The position numbers were made by a program, and so were the translations under genes. A DNA stretch of 64,000 nt from Alistipes sp. (lineage in GTDB: Bacteria; Bacteroidota; Bacteroidia; Bacteroidales; Rikenellaceae): positions 56,490 through 120,489 of the forward strand of contig JAHHQK010000004.1 in the NCBI GenBank assembly GCA_020026435.1, given 5' to 3'. Under the pieces are notes generated by a model. The model saw nothing but the letters and a program-made list of their open reading frames with translations, did no database searches and was not told the origin of the DNA. Of the stretch, positions 9,360 through 18,621 are shown one piece after another. How positions within the stretch are numbered: position 1 is the stretch's first letter; every line of letters begins with the position of its first letter.

Positions 9360-10070
9360 CTTTTTTATGCACCCGACATCCTTCCTCCCTGCCACACACT
9401 CAGCGAGGAAGAGTCCAAACATTGTGTGCGGGTTCTGCGTCTGAAGGAGGGCGACGGACTCCACATCACCGACGGCCGCGGTAATTTGTACCACTGCGAA
9501 GTAACCGACGCCACCCCCAAACACTGCACCGTCCGCGTCATCGACACCCGCGAGGAGTTCGAACGACTGCCCTACCGCCTCACGATGGGCGTGGCCCCCA
9601 CCAAAAACAACGACCGCTACGAATGGTTTCTGGAAAAGGCCACCGAAGTGGGCGTCGATCGGATCATCCCCCTGGACACGGCCCACAGCGAACGCCGCGT
9701 GTTCAAGGCCGAGCGCGGGGAAAAGGTCCTCGCCGCCGCCATGAAGCAGTCGCTGAAGGCATACCTGCCCCGACTCGAAGAAATGACCCCACTGAAGACG
9801 GTGCTCTCTTCGCCGTTCCCCGGACGCAAGTTCATCGCCCACTGCGACACCCCCCGCTCGCCCCGCGGCAAGAGCTACCTGGCCTCGACCCTTGGAAAAG
9901 GCGAGGATGCCCTGATTCTGATCGGACCCGAAGGCGACTTCTCCCCCGAGGAGATCGACCTGGCCGTAGCCAACGGATTCGAGGAGATCACCCTCGGCAA
10001 CCAGCGTCTGCGCACCGAGACGGCAGCCGTCATCGCCACGGTCATGACCTCGGTGGTCAACAACCTCTGA
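9354..10070 (+). CDS. rsmE: 16S rRNA (uracil1498-N3)-methyltransferase RsmE
   Basis: Protein of 238 aa, typical length for RsmE, a SPOUT-class methyltransferase that methylates U1498 of 16S rRNA. The N-terminal PUA-like part contains HCVRVLRLKEGD. The SPOUT core contains MGVAPTKNNDRYEWFLEKATEVG, split here as MGVAPTKNN and EKATEVGVDRIIPL, then the SAM-binding knot LILIGPEGDFSPEEI and LGNQRLRTETA. Starts at ATG 9354, divergent from the peptidase pair. Its stop is 108 nt before the hydrogenase-like operon, so it may be the first gene of that transcript. Confidence 0.95.
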   Translation: MQLFYAPDILPPCHTLSEEESKHCVRVLRLKEGDGLHITDGRGNLYHCEVTDATPKHCTVRVIDTREEFERLPYRLTMGVAPTKNNDRYEWFLEKATEVGVDRIIPLDTAHSERRVFKAERGEKVLAAAMKQSLKAYLPRLEEMTPLKTVLSSPFPGRKFIAHCDTPRSPRGKSYLASTLGKGEDALILIGPEGDFSPEEIDLAVANGFEEITLGNQRLRTETAAVIATVMTSVVNNL

Positions 10071-10178
10071 ATACCCCAAGACCGCAACCCGTTTGCGACG
10101 CTTACCCCTCCCAAGTAACACTCGGGGGGATTTCGTCGCTGAACATAAACCGAAACAGTCAGTAACAAACAGCACAAT

Positions 10179-12167
10179 ATGCTTTATCTCTACACATTAT
10201 CAGCCTTCGTGGCAGTCATCGTCCTGATCTTTGCCGCCCCGCTCCGCTGGAAGAGCCGGGTGTCGCTGGCACTGACGGGCGCGGGAGCCGCAGTCGGTTC
10301 GACGCTCGCCGTCAAAACCCTCCTCACGGGCCAGACCACCCATCTGTGGACGCTCTTCGGCACCCCATTCGGCATCGACACCGGATCGATGGATCCCCTC
10401 TCGGCACTCTTTGTCGTGATCATCTCGATCGGGTCAATCGCCGCAACCCTCTATTCGCGCGGATACCTGGCGCACTACCTCGAAAAGAAATCCCCGGCGC
10501 ACATCTCCCTGCACTACGTCTCGCTGACGATCATGTCGCTGGCGATGATGGCCGTGGTGATCTCCGACGGAGGCTTCTCCTTCCTGTTCTTCTGGGAGCT
10601 GATGACCATCGCCTCGTTCATCCTGATCCTCTTCGACGCCGAACGCCGCGAGGTGCAGCGTGCCGCCATGTCGTATCTGATCATGATGCACATCGGATTC
10701 GTCCTGCTCGTCATCGGATTCGCCCGCCTGGAGACCCTCACCGGATCGGCCTCGTTCGAGGCCCTGGCCCACTATTTCGGCCAGGTGGAGTCCCTGCCCC
10801 TGTTCCTGGTCTTCCTCCTGGGATTCGGCATGAAGGCCGGACTGTTCCCCCTGCACGTATGGCTCCCGGAGGCCCACCCCGCCGCACCGTCGCACGTCTC
10901 GGCCCTGATGTCGGGCGTGATGATCAAGACGGGCGTCTACGGCATCCTGCGCGTCACGGCTGCCGTGCCCGAGGGTCAGATGCTCCAGAACGTGGGTCTG
11001 ATCATCCTCCTGGGCGGCATCGTCACGGGTCTGTGGGGCGTGATCCTGGCCGCCGCACAGAACGACATCAAACGCCTGCTGGCCTACTCCTCGATCGAGA
11101 ACATCGGCGTGATCCTGCTGGGTCTGGGCGTGGCCGTCCTGGGCAAGGCCTCGGGCAACGAGGCCATGGCCGCCGCCGGTGTGGTCGGCACGCTGCTCCA
11201 CACGGCCAACCACTCCTTCTTCAAGTCGCTGCTCTTCTTCGGCGCGGGCAACGTCCTCTCCAAGACCCACACCACCTCGCTCGACTCGCTGGGCGGACTG
11301 GGCCGGCATATGCCCATGACGGCCCTGCTGTTCCTCGTGGGCACGGTGGCCATCTGCGCCCTGCCGCCGCTGAACGGCTTCGTCTCCGAGCTGCTCATCT
11401 ACCTGGGTATGCTCAAGGGCATCGCCTCGGGCAGCAACACCCTCAGTTCGGTGGCCGCCCTCAGCTCGCTGGCCCTGATCGGCGGAATCGTCATCATCGC
11501 CTGCACCAAGCTCTACGGCATCGTCTTCCTCGGCTCGCCCCGCACCCATGAGGTGGCCGAGGCCTCGGAAGTGGACAACACCCGCATCGCCGCCATGGTC
11601 CTGCCCCTAGCCGGCATCCTTTTCGTGGGCCTCTTCCCCAATGTGGCCATCGCCCTGATCGCCCGCGCCGCAGGATTCTTCCTCGGCGGGGATGCGCTCC
11701 AACCCATCGCACAACTGATACCGACCTTCACGTCGGTGAGCCGTGCGGCGTGGGTGCTGGTGGCGATCATCGCGCTGATGGCCTGGGTGCGCCACCGTCT
11801 GATGAAGAACCGCACCGTTACGACGGGCCCCACATGGGGTTGCGGCTTCACGGCCACCAATGTCAGGATGCAGTACACCGGAGAGTCCTTCTCCGAGGGC
11901 CTGCAATCCATCGCCCGCCCGCTGACCCACAACTTCGGCACCGGAGAATCGATCGGCAAGGGCGAAATCTTCCCCCGCGAACACAAGTTCCACATCCACC
12001 ACCGCGACCGGATCGGACGTCTGCTTTCGGCATGGTGGGTCGGTTCGCTGCACGTGATCAACAGCCGCGTGATGCGCCTGCGCACGGGTAAGATCAACCA
12101 CTACATCCTCTTCGCCCTGGCTTTCCTGGCGCTGGTATTCGTCTTATCGTTATTCAACAAGTTGTAA
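10179..12167 (+). CDS. HyfB-like/NuoL-like proton-pump subunit of a hydrogenase-related complex
   Basis: Membrane protein of 662 aa with about 14-16 helices, close in length to E. coli HyfB (about 670). Typical antiporter-like residues are present: the Glu of FFWELMTIASF and the Lys of KAGLFPLHVWLPEAHPAAPS, plus LLAYSSIENIGVI. This suggests a working proton or sodium channel. A C-terminal loop with a final membrane helix follows the core, as in HyfB/HycC. It is the first of six genes that overlap or nearly abut (10179-17446). The next gene starts in its stop codon (TAATG), so translation is probably coupled. Confidence 0.9.
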   Translation: MLYLYTLSAFVAVIVLIFAAPLRWKSRVSLALTGAGAAVGSTLAVKTLLTGQTTHLWTLFGTPFGIDTGSMDPLSALFVVIISIGSIAATLYSRGYLAHYLEKKSPAHISLHYVSLTIMSLAMMAVVISDGGFSFLFFWELMTIASFILILFDAERREVQRAAMSYLIMMHIGFVLLVIGFARLETLTGSASFEALAHYFGQVESLPLFLVFLLGFGMKAGLFPLHVWLPEAHPAAPSHVSALMSGVMIKTGVYGILRVTAAVPEGQMLQNVGLIILLGGIVTGLWGVILAAAQNDIKRLLAYSSIENIGVILLGLGVAVLGKASGNEAMAAAGVVGTLLHTANHSFFKSLLFFGAGNVLSKTHTTSLDSLGGLGRHMPMTALLFLVGTVAICALPPLNGFVSELLIYLGMLKGIASGSNTLSSVAALSSLALIGGIVIIACTKLYGIVFLGSPRTHEVAEASEVDNTRIAAMVLPLAGILFVGLFPNVAIALIARAAGFFLGGDALQPIAQLIPTFTSVSRAAWVLVAIIALMAWVRHRLMKNRTVTTGPTWGCGFTATNVRMQYTGESFSEGLQSIARPLTHNFGTGESIGKGEIFPREHKFHIHHRDRIGRLLSAWWVGSLHVINSRVMRLRTGKINHYILFALAFLALVFVLSLFNKL

Positions 12168-13084
12168 TGATGACCCTACTCAATATCTTACTGCTACTGC
12201 TCGTAGCCATCTCCATCCCGGGTGTGATCAACCGCACGCGAGCCCTCCTGGCCGGACGCAAGGGCATCCGCTTCGTGCAACACCTCTACAACGTGCGTCT
12301 GCTCCTGCGCAAGGGGGCCGTCTACTCGACGACCACCTCGGCCCTCTTCCGCTTCACGCCGTCGGTCTACCTCGGTGCGGCCGTCATGGCCCTGCTGTTC
12401 GTCCCGGTGGGTGACCTGCCGCCCGTGATGTCGTTCGACGGCGACCTGATCGCCTTTGCCTATACCCTGGCTCTGGGGCGCGTAGCCCTGGTGCTGGCCG
12501 CCATGGACACCGGAAGCCCCTTCGAGGGCATGGGTGCCAGCCGCGAGGCCCTCTACGGCGCCCTGGCCGAACCGGCCATGATGCTCATCATGGCCACGAT
12601 GGCCCTGATCTCGGGCAACACCTCCTTCGAGAGCCTCTTCGGTGAGGGCGAGGGCGTGGAACTGCGCTACACGATCGTGCTGCTGCTGGCCTCCTACACC
12701 CTCATCAAGCTGGTCTTCACCGAGAGTGGCCGCGTACCGGTGGACGATCCGCGCACACACCTCGAGCTGACGATGATCCACGAGGTGATGTGCCTCGACT
12801 ACTCGGGCGTCGACCTGGGCATGATCAAGATCGCCGGATGGCTCAAGACCGCCTCGCTGTCGATGCTGGCCGCCGACACGTTCTGCGCCGCCGTGGGCTG
12901 GGGCTGGTGGGCCGCCGCCCCCCTGGCCGTGCTGCTGTCGGGAGTGCCGATCGGCGTGGTCGAATCGACCCAGGCCCGCAACAAACTGGTGCGCAACACC
13001 ACCTTCATTCTCACCATCGCCGCACTGGCCGCCCTGGTCTTCTTCACGGGCTACCTCATGCAGCTTAACATCGTACTGGAATAA
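12167..13084 (+). CDS. HyfC-like/NuoH-like membrane anchor subunit
   Basis: Protein of 305 aa with about eight helices, the length of HyfC/HycD. The NuoH-type cytoplasmic loop that meets the peripheral arm is present: VPVDDPRTHLELTMIHEVM, rich in acidic residues thought to form the entry of the proton path. It links the hydrophilic arm to the pump. It overlaps its neighbours on both sides by one base (TAATG). Confidence 0.9.
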   Translation: MMTLLNILLLLLVAISIPGVINRTRALLAGRKGIRFVQHLYNVRLLLRKGAVYSTTTSALFRFTPSVYLGAAVMALLFVPVGDLPPVMSFDGDLIAFAYTLALGRVALVLAAMDTGSPFEGMGASREALYGALAEPAMMLIMATMALISGNTSFESLFGEGEGVELRYTIVLLLASYTLIKLVFTESGRVPVDDPRTHLELTMIHEVMCLDYSGVDLGMIKIAGWLKTASLSMLAADTFCAAVGWGWWAAAPLAVLLSGVPIGVVESTQARNKLVRNTTFILTIAALAALVFFTGYLMQLNIVLE

Positions 13085-13713
13085 TGATTACAGCTCTCAT
13101 CTTGCTCTATGTGGTCACGCTCGTCCATATCTCGATCACCGAGCGTTTCCGTAACTTTGCCTCGATCATGTCGTTGCAAGGCTGGATCCTGTTTGCCATA
13201 GCCCTCCTGCGTCTGCAGGCCATCCACCCCGCCGAACTGGCCTTCGTGGCCGTCGAGACGATGGTCTTCAAGGCCATCCTCGTGCCGGCCATCCTGACGG
13301 CCGTGATCCGCCGCACGAAGATCAACCGCGTCAGCACGTCGGGCACCTCGCAGTTCGGATCGCTGCTCATGTCGCTCACGGCACTGATCGTCAGCGCGTC
13401 GATCACCTACTGCATCGCCGACTCAATCGTCGACCGCGTGTTCTTCGGAGTGGCGCTCTACGCTCTTCTGAGCGGACTTTCGCTCATCGTGCTGCGCACG
13501 CGCCTGTTCTCCCACATGATCGGATTCCTGGTCATCGAAAACGGAGTATTCCTCTTCTCGATGGCCATCGGTGTGGAGATGCCGCTGGTGATCAACATCG
13601 CCATCCTGCTCGACATCCTCATGTCGGTGCTCATGCTCGGCATATTCTTCACGCGCATCGACCACAAGATCCACGCCGACGATGCCGATTCGCTCACCCA
13701 CGTAAAAGATTGA
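13084..13713 (+). CDS. HyfE-like membrane subunit
   Basis: Protein of 209 aa with six or seven predicted helices, matching HyfE (about 216 aa). HyfE-type subunits combine NuoK-like parts with an extra N-terminal part. It contains FVAVETMVFKAILVPAIL and VIENGVFLFSMAIGVEMPL, with conserved Glu in the membrane. The C-terminus ends in a polar tail (HADDADSLTHVKD). It starts in the stop codon of the previous gene and ends 4 nt before the next. Confidence 0.88.
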   Translation: MITALILLYVVTLVHISITERFRNFASIMSLQGWILFAIALLRLQAIHPAELAFVAVETMVFKAILVPAILTAVIRRTKINRVSTSGTSQFGSLLMSLTALIVSASITYCIADSIVDRVFFGVALYALLSGLSLIVLRTRLFSHMIGFLVIENGVFLFSMAIGVEMPLVINIAILLDILMSVLMLGIFFTRIDHKIHADDADSLTHVKD

Positions 13714-13717
13714 CGCC

Positions 13718-15115
13718 ATGATTCTATATTTGATTATCAGTTCCCTGATCGCGGCTTCGGCCTTCGTGCTGCGCTCCCGCCGACAGATCTACATGATCGG
13801 TGCGGCCTTCTACACCGTCCAGATCCTGCTGGCCGCGGGTCTGCTCACGGGACTCTACGGCGAGACCTCGGCCGAGATCTTCACGTTCGACGCCGCAGGC
13901 ACGCTCTTCTACCTGCTTCTGACCGTCGTATCGGCTTTCGCCTTCTTCCACTCGGAGGCCTACCTCAAACAGAACGACCCCGACCAGACGGCCGTCTATT
14001 CGGCCCTGCTCATGCTGCTCACAACGGCCTGTGCGGGTGTCTACTTCTCGAACAACCTGGCCGTGACGTGGATCCTGCTCGAAACCACGACGCTCTGCTC
14101 GGCAGGTATCGTCTACCACCGCCGCACGGCCGATGCCCTGGAGGCCGCCTGGAAATACCTGTTCGTCTGCTCGACGGGTATCGCCATCGCCTACCTGGGC
14201 ATCCTGCTGCTCTGCGCCACCACTTCGAGCGGTTCGCTCTCCTATGAGGCCGTCCGCGCCGCCGCCACCGGAGGCAACCCCCTCTATCTGAAGATCGCCT
14301 TTCTGCTCATCCTCTCGGGATACAGCTGCAAGGCCGAACTCTTCCCGCTCTACACCGTGGGTGTCGACGCCAACTTCGCCGCCCCCTCGCCTGCCTCGGC
14401 CCTGATCTCGACCGGTCTGGTCAACGCCGGATTCCTGGCCATCTACCGCGTCTACAAGGTACTGACTCCGACCGAGATCTTCCCCTGGGTGCAGAACGTA
14501 TTGCTGCTGACGGGAGTGCTGTCGCTGGTCATCGGTGCGCTGTTCCTGCGCCGCACGAACAACTACAAGCGATTCCTCTCCTACTCCACGGTCGAGAATA
14601 TGGGTATCGCCGCCATCGGTCTGGGCATCGGAGGCCTGGGCGTCTGGGCCGCCGTGTTCCACGTGGCCTGCCACACGCTCATCAAGAGCAGCCTCTTCCT
14701 CCAGATGGCCGTCGTAAGACAGATCTACAACGGCTACCGTATCAACCGTCTGGGCGACTACATCCGCATCAACCGCACGGGTGCCATCGGCCTGCTGATC
14801 GGCATGGTCGTGCTGGTGGCCTTTCCGCCCTCGCCCCTGTTCGTCTCGGAGCTGATGATCCTCAAGCAGATCGTCGCCGACGAACGCTGGTGGATCGTAG
14901 TAGCCATGATCCTTCTGGTCTGCATCGTCATCTACTCGTTCTGCTCGCGTCTGATCCGCCTGTGCTACCAGCCCAACCAGGACGAACTGCACCCCTCAAA
15001 GAGCGACCGCACACTGTCCTGGTCGGCCCTGCTGCTGCTGTGCGGAGCCATGGTCGTCGGTCTGTGGCAGCCCGAGGCGCTCACAGATCTGATTGACAGG
15101 ATTGTCAGCCTCTGA
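13718..15115 (+). CDS. HyfF-like/NuoN-like proton-pump subunit
   Basis: Protein of 465 aa with about 13 helices, a second antiporter-like subunit. It has the membrane Glu (WILLETTTLCSAG) and Lys (GYSCKAELFPLYTVGVDANF). The usual HxWLPxAH stretch after the Lys is replaced by LYTVGVDANF, so the helix-7 region differs from HyfF and NuoM. FLSYSTVENMGIA matches the conserved broken helix. Only two antiporter-like subunits are encoded; no HyfD-like gene is seen. Its stop lies 37 nt before the next start. Confidence 0.88.
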   Translation: MILYLIISSLIAASAFVLRSRRQIYMIGAAFYTVQILLAAGLLTGLYGETSAEIFTFDAAGTLFYLLLTVVSAFAFFHSEAYLKQNDPDQTAVYSALLMLLTTACAGVYFSNNLAVTWILLETTTLCSAGIVYHRRTADALEAAWKYLFVCSTGIAIAYLGILLLCATTSSGSLSYEAVRAAATGGNPLYLKIAFLLILSGYSCKAELFPLYTVGVDANFAAPSPASALISTGLVNAGFLAIYRVYKVLTPTEIFPWVQNVLLLTGVLSLVIGALFLRRTNNYKRFLSYSTVENMGIAAIGLGIGGLGVWAAVFHVACHTLIKSSLFLQMAVVRQIYNGYRINRLGDYIRINRTGAIGLLIGMVVLVAFPPSPLFVSELMILKQIVADERWWIVVAMILLVCIVIYSFCSRLIRLCYQPNQDELHPSKSDRTLSWSALLLLCGAMVVGLWQPEALTDLIDRIVSL

Positions 15116-15152
15116 TCCCACGGAAGGTCCAATCATTAATCCGAAAAACAAG

Positions 15153-16685
15153 ATGGAACTTTACTATATTACCAACAACACGTCGGCGGCCGTACCTTTG
15201 GATCGGATTCCCGAAATCCCCTACGCCGCCTTCTACGAAGACATGCACCGTAAGCTGGCCGAACAGCGTTACCACATAGCCCACTACTTCGCACGCCCCG
15301 AGGAGGGGCGCATGAAGATGTACTGCCTGCTGCTCGACGACGAGGAGTCGCGCGTGATGATCACCTCCTACTCCACGGACTACTACGACGAGACGGAGCT
15401 GCCCTCTCTGACGGCCCTCCACCCCCAGGTCCACCCCTTCGAGCGCGACATCACCGAACGCTACGGCATCCGCTTCGACGCCATGCCCTGGAACAAGCCC
15501 CTGCGCTTTCCTTTTGACCGCTTCGACCGCAAGAGTTCGATGGACAACTACCCCTTCTACCACATGGAGGGTCAGAACCTCCACGAGGTGAACGTCGGCC
15601 CGATCCACGCCGGCATCATCGAGCCGGGCGCCTTCCGCTTCATCTGCAGCGGCGAGGAGGTCCTCCACCTTGAGATCGCCCTGGGCTACCAGCACCGCGG
15701 CGTGGAACACGAGTTCGAGACGACGGACAACCGCCTGCGTCAGATCTGCCTCGCGGAGTCGGTAGCGGGCGACAGCTCCGTGACGCACGCCACGGCCTTC
15801 ACCGAGGCCGTCGAGAAACTCACGGGTGTGGAACGCCGTACCGAACTGGACCGCGAGCGCGGCGTGGCCCTCGAGCTGGAGCGCATGGCAATGCAGATTG
15901 CCGACACGGGAGCCCTGTCGATGGATGTGGGCTACCAGCTCGGACAGGTGGCCTGCGAGGCCCTGCGCACGATGACCATCAACACCACCCAGGCCTGGTG
16001 CGGCAACCGCTTCGGCAAGACGCTGATCCGCCCCCACGGCACCAACCACCCCCTCACGCCCGAGAAGGCCGCCATGATCCGCAAGAACGTAGGCCAGATC
16101 GTGCGCCGCTACAAGGAGGTGCACGAGGATCTGAAGTCCTCGCCCACGGTTCTGGCCCGATTGGAGCAGTGCGGCATCGTGCCGCTGAACCAGATGGCCG
16201 AGATCGGCGGTGTGGGCCAGGCGGCCCGGGCCAGCGGTCTGAAACGCGACATCCGCATGACACACCCCTGGGGCGTGTTTGCCAAGTGTCAGCACCACGA
16301 GAGCATCATCAAGACCCAGGGCGACGTGATGGCCCGTCTGATGATGCGCTGCCGCGAAGTGGAGCAGTCGGCCGGGTATATTGACACCCTGTTGCAGAAC
16401 TACGAGCAGAAGTACGTCCCCAGCGGCACGACCCTTCCGGCTCCCGACTACACGGCCCCCCTGGCCGCCTCGCACCTCTCGTTCGGACTCATCGAGGGCT
16501 GGAGAGGCGAGTGTTGCCATGTGGTGATCACCGACGCCAAGGGCCGCATCGCCACCGCCCGCATCAAGGACCCGAGCCTCCACAACTGGGCGGCCCTGGC
16601 TTTGGCCGTGCGCGGCGAGGGAATCTCCGATTTCCCGATTTGTAACAAGAGTTTCAACCTTTCTTATTGCGGACACGACTTATGA
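15153..16685 (+). CDS. HyfG-like (NuoC+NuoD) large subunit lacking NiFe cysteines
   Basis: Protein of 510 aa. The N-terminal third is NuoC-like (HPQVHPFERDITERYGI). The rest is NuoD/hydrogenase large-subunit-like (VNVGPIHAGIIEPGAF, LEIALGYQHRGVEHEFE). Where hydrogenases carry the first CxxC, this protein has AESVAGDSSVTHATAF (near residues 199-214). At the C-terminus, in place of the second CxxC, it ends SFNLSYCGHDL with one Cys. It therefore cannot hold a standard NiFe centre and looks like the Ehr (energy-converting hydrogenase-related) class. ATG 15153 is used because an upstream in-frame start would overlap the previous gene with non-family sequence. Its stop overlaps the next ATG (ATGA). 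Confidence 0.9.
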   Translation: MELYYITNNTSAAVPLDRIPEIPYAAFYEDMHRKLAEQRYHIAHYFARPEEGRMKMYCLLLDDEESRVMITSYSTDYYDETELPSLTALHPQVHPFERDITERYGIRFDAMPWNKPLRFPFDRFDRKSSMDNYPFYHMEGQNLHEVNVGPIHAGIIEPGAFRFICSGEEVLHLEIALGYQHRGVEHEFETTDNRLRQICLAESVAGDSSVTHATAFTEAVEKLTGVERRTELDRERGVALELERMAMQIADTGALSMDVGYQLGQVACEALRTMTINTTQAWCGNRFGKTLIRPHGTNHPLTPEKAAMIRKNVGQIVRRYKEVHEDLKSSPTVLARLEQCGIVPLNQMAEIGGVGQAARASGLKRDIRMTHPWGVFAKCQHHESIIKTQGDVMARLMMRCREVEQSAGYIDTLLQNYEQKYVPSGTTLPAPDYTAPLAASHLSFGLIEGWRGECCHVVITDAKGRIATARIKDPSLHNWAALALAVRGEGISDFPICNKSFNLSYCGHDL

Positions 16686-17446
16686 TTTTTCCCAAGATTA
16701 AAATATTGAAAAGCCACGGACGTCAGGCCATTCCCGACCTGGACACCGTGGAACTGACCTCGGAATTCCGTGGACGTCCGGTGCTGACCGCAACCGACGA
16801 CCTCTCGGATGTGGAACGCGCGGCGGAGATCTGCCCCACACAGGCCCTCTCGGCCCATCCCTTCACGCTCGACCTGGGGCGTTGCATCTTCTGCGGGGAG
16901 TGTGCGCGTTGCGCCGCCCGCAACATCCGTTTCACGAACGACTACCGCCTCAGCTCGCCCACGCGCGAGGGACTCGTCATGCGTCCCGGCATGGAGCGCG
17001 TGGAGTTTGACATGAAACAGGTGCGCCCCGAGATCCGGAGCTACTTCTCCGAGGCACTGGAGCTGCGCGAGGTGTCGGCCGGAGGCGAAGGCTCGGTGGA
17101 GATGGAGCTGGGTGCCACGGGTAACGTCAACTTCGACTTCGGACGCTTCGGCGTAGGCTTCACCGCCTCGCCGCGCCATGCCGACGGAGTGGTCGTGTCG
17201 GGTCCCGTGACGCGCAACATGGCCGAGGCCCTCCAGATCTGCTACGACTCGGTGGCCGAGCCCAAGATCCTGATCGCCTGCGGCACGGAGGCCTGCTCGG
17301 GAGGTCTTTTCTCCGAGAGCAAAGCCATCGACCGCTCGTTCTTCGAGCACCATCACGTCGATCTGTGGATGCCCGGCACGCCGACGCACCCCATGGTCTT
17401 CATCGACGGAATCCGCACGATGCTCGGCAAGAAACAACGCCAATAG
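16682..17446 (+). CDS. Fused HyfH-HyfI-like subunit: ferredoxin domain plus NuoB-like domain without N2 ligands
   Basis: Protein of 254 aa joining two proteins that are separate in Hyf. Residues 1-95 are ferredoxin-like: one four-Cys group is kept (RCIFCGECARCAARNI, C68, C71, C74, C77), while the other is reduced to AAEICPTQAL. Residues about 128-250 align with HyfI/NuoB: GFTASPRHADGVVVSGPVT, ILIACGTEACSGGLF, DLWMPGTPTHP. Family cysteines that hold the N2-type cluster are gone: the CGGCNGC region reads SAGGEGS (132-138) and PGCPP reads PGTPT. Two Cys (200, 205) remain near the central ligand position but shifted. It ends the operon, before a terminator. Confidence 0.85.
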   Translation: MIFPKIKILKSHGRQAIPDLDTVELTSEFRGRPVLTATDDLSDVERAAEICPTQALSAHPFTLDLGRCIFCGECARCAARNIRFTNDYRLSSPTREGLVMRPGMERVEFDMKQVRPEIRSYFSEALELREVSAGGEGSVEMELGATGNVNFDFGRFGVGFTASPRHADGVVVSGPVTRNMAEALQICYDSVAEPKILIACGTEACSGGLFSESKAIDRSFFEHHHVDLWMPGTPTHPMVFIDGIRTMLGKKQRQ

Positions 17447-17450
17447 ACCC

Positions 17451-17486
17451 GTTTGCGGCCGGAGCGATCCGGTCGCAAACTTTTTT
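17451..17486 (+). terminator. Terminator after the hydrogenase-like operon
   Basis: A 12-bp stem with one mismatch (GTTTGCGGCCGG / CCGGTCGCAAAC), a 6-nt loop and a following run of T, starting 5 nt after the stop codon of the last subunit. It separates this operon from the chromate-transporter genes. Confidence 0.8.
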
Positions 17487-17512
17487 ACAAGCCCCCAATA
17501 TCGTCTCGAAAA

Positions 17513-18055
17513 ATGATGCGTACGCTTTTTGAACTCTTCGTGTGCTTCTTCAAGATCGGGTGTTTCACCTTCGGAGGAGGTTTCGCCATGGTGGCCCTCA
17601 TCCAGGAGCAGGTGAGCCGCAAGAAGTGGATCGGCGAGCGGGAATTCCTCGACATGCTGATCCTGGCCCAGTCCGCCCCCGGACCCATCGCCCTCAACAT
17701 CGCCGTCTTTGTCGGCTACAAGGTCCGCGGGCTGAGGGGGGCCCTGGCCTCGCTGCTGGGGGTGGTCATCCCCTCGTTTGTCATCATCCTGGTGATCGCC
17801 ATCCTCTTCGCCGACTTCAGGCACAACCCCTATGTCGATGCGGCATTCAAGGGTATGCGCCCGGCCGTCGTGGCCCTGATCCTCATCCCGCTGGTCTCGC
17901 TGGTCCGTCAGATGAACCGCTGGGTCTATCCCGTGATCGTGGGTGTGGCCCTCAGCATCTGGAAACTGGAGTGGTCGCCGATGTGGATGCTGGGTGCAGC
18001 CGCCGCCGGCGGAATATTCCATATGTGGTACACCTCTAAAAAGCTCGGAAAATGA
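17513..18055 (+). CDS. chrA: Chromate transporter half protein (CHR domain), first of pair
   Basis: Protein of 180 aa, a single CHR domain: FFKIGCFTFGGGFAMVALIQ followed by ILAQSAPGPIALNIAVFVGY, with about five or six helices. Short CHR proteins usually occur as adjacent pairs that act together. The stop overlaps the start of its partner by 4 nt (ATGA), supporting coupled translation. Two ATGs lie at 17513 and 17516; the first is used, and the longer open frame upstream runs through the terminator. Actual substrate (chromate, sulfate or other) is unknown. Confidence 0.9.
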   Translation: MMRTLFELFVCFFKIGCFTFGGGFAMVALIQEQVSRKKWIGEREFLDMLILAQSAPGPIALNIAVFVGYKVRGLRGALASLLGVVIPSFVIILVIAILFADFRHNPYVDAAFKGMRPAVVALILIPLVSLVRQMNRWVYPVIVGVALSIWKLEWSPMWMLGAAAAGGIFHMWYTSKKLGK

Positions 18056-18621
18056 TGCTCTTCCTCCAACTCTTCTTCAGCTATCTCAAGATCGGATTCT
18101 TCGGCTTCGGCGGAGGATACGCCATGCTCTCGCTCATCCAGAACGAGGTGGTCGTGCAGCACACCTGGATGACCAACGCCGAATTTGCCGACATCGTGGC
18201 CGTGTCGCAGATCACCCCCGGACCTATCGCCATCAACTCGGCCACCTATGTGGGCTACACCGTGGGGGTGCAGGCCGGAGGCACACTGATGGGAATCCTC
18301 GGGTCGCTCGTGGCCACCTTCGCCGTGAGCCTTCCCTCGCTGACCCTCATGCTGCTGATCACACGCTTCTTCCTCAAACTGCACAACAACCGCTATGTCG
18401 AGGGTGCGATGATGGGTCTGCGTCCCGTCGTCATCGGCATGATCGCCTCGGCCGCCCTGCTGCTCATCTCGCCCCGCGGATCGGATCCCGACGAGATCAA
18501 CTTCATCGACAGCTGGAGCTGGTTCCTCTTCGGAGGGGTCTTCATCGGTGCGCTCTGCAAGATCAACGTCATCCTGCTGATCCTGCTCTCGGCCCTGGCC
18601 GGAATACTGATCTATTGTTGA
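18052..18621 (+). CDS. chrA: Chromate transporter half protein (CHR domain), second of pair
   Basis: Protein of 189 aa with the same CHR signature (FGFGGGYAMLSLIQNEVV, VSQITPGPIAINSATYVGY) and similar helix layout to the preceding half, probably forming a functional pair with opposite membrane orientation. It begins inside the stop codon of the first half. Confidence 0.9.
   Translation: MMLFLQLFFSYLKIGFFGFGGGYAMLSLIQNEVVVQHTWMTNAEFADIVAVSQITPGPIAINSATYVGYTVGVQAGGTLMGILGSLVATFAVSLPSLTLMLLITRFFLKLHNNRYVEGAMMGLRPVVIGMIASAALLLISPRGSDPDEINFIDSWSWFLFGGVFIGALCKINVILLILLSALAGILIYC

Noticed and set aside
15093..15152. Upstream start for the HyfG-like gene
   Set aside because: It would overlap the end of the previous gene and add 20 residues without family similarity; ATG 15153 begins the conserved part.
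10179..17446. True NiFe hydrogenase-4
   Set aside because: The large subunit lacks both CxxC motifs, and no maturation genes (hyp) or endopeptidase are next to the operon.
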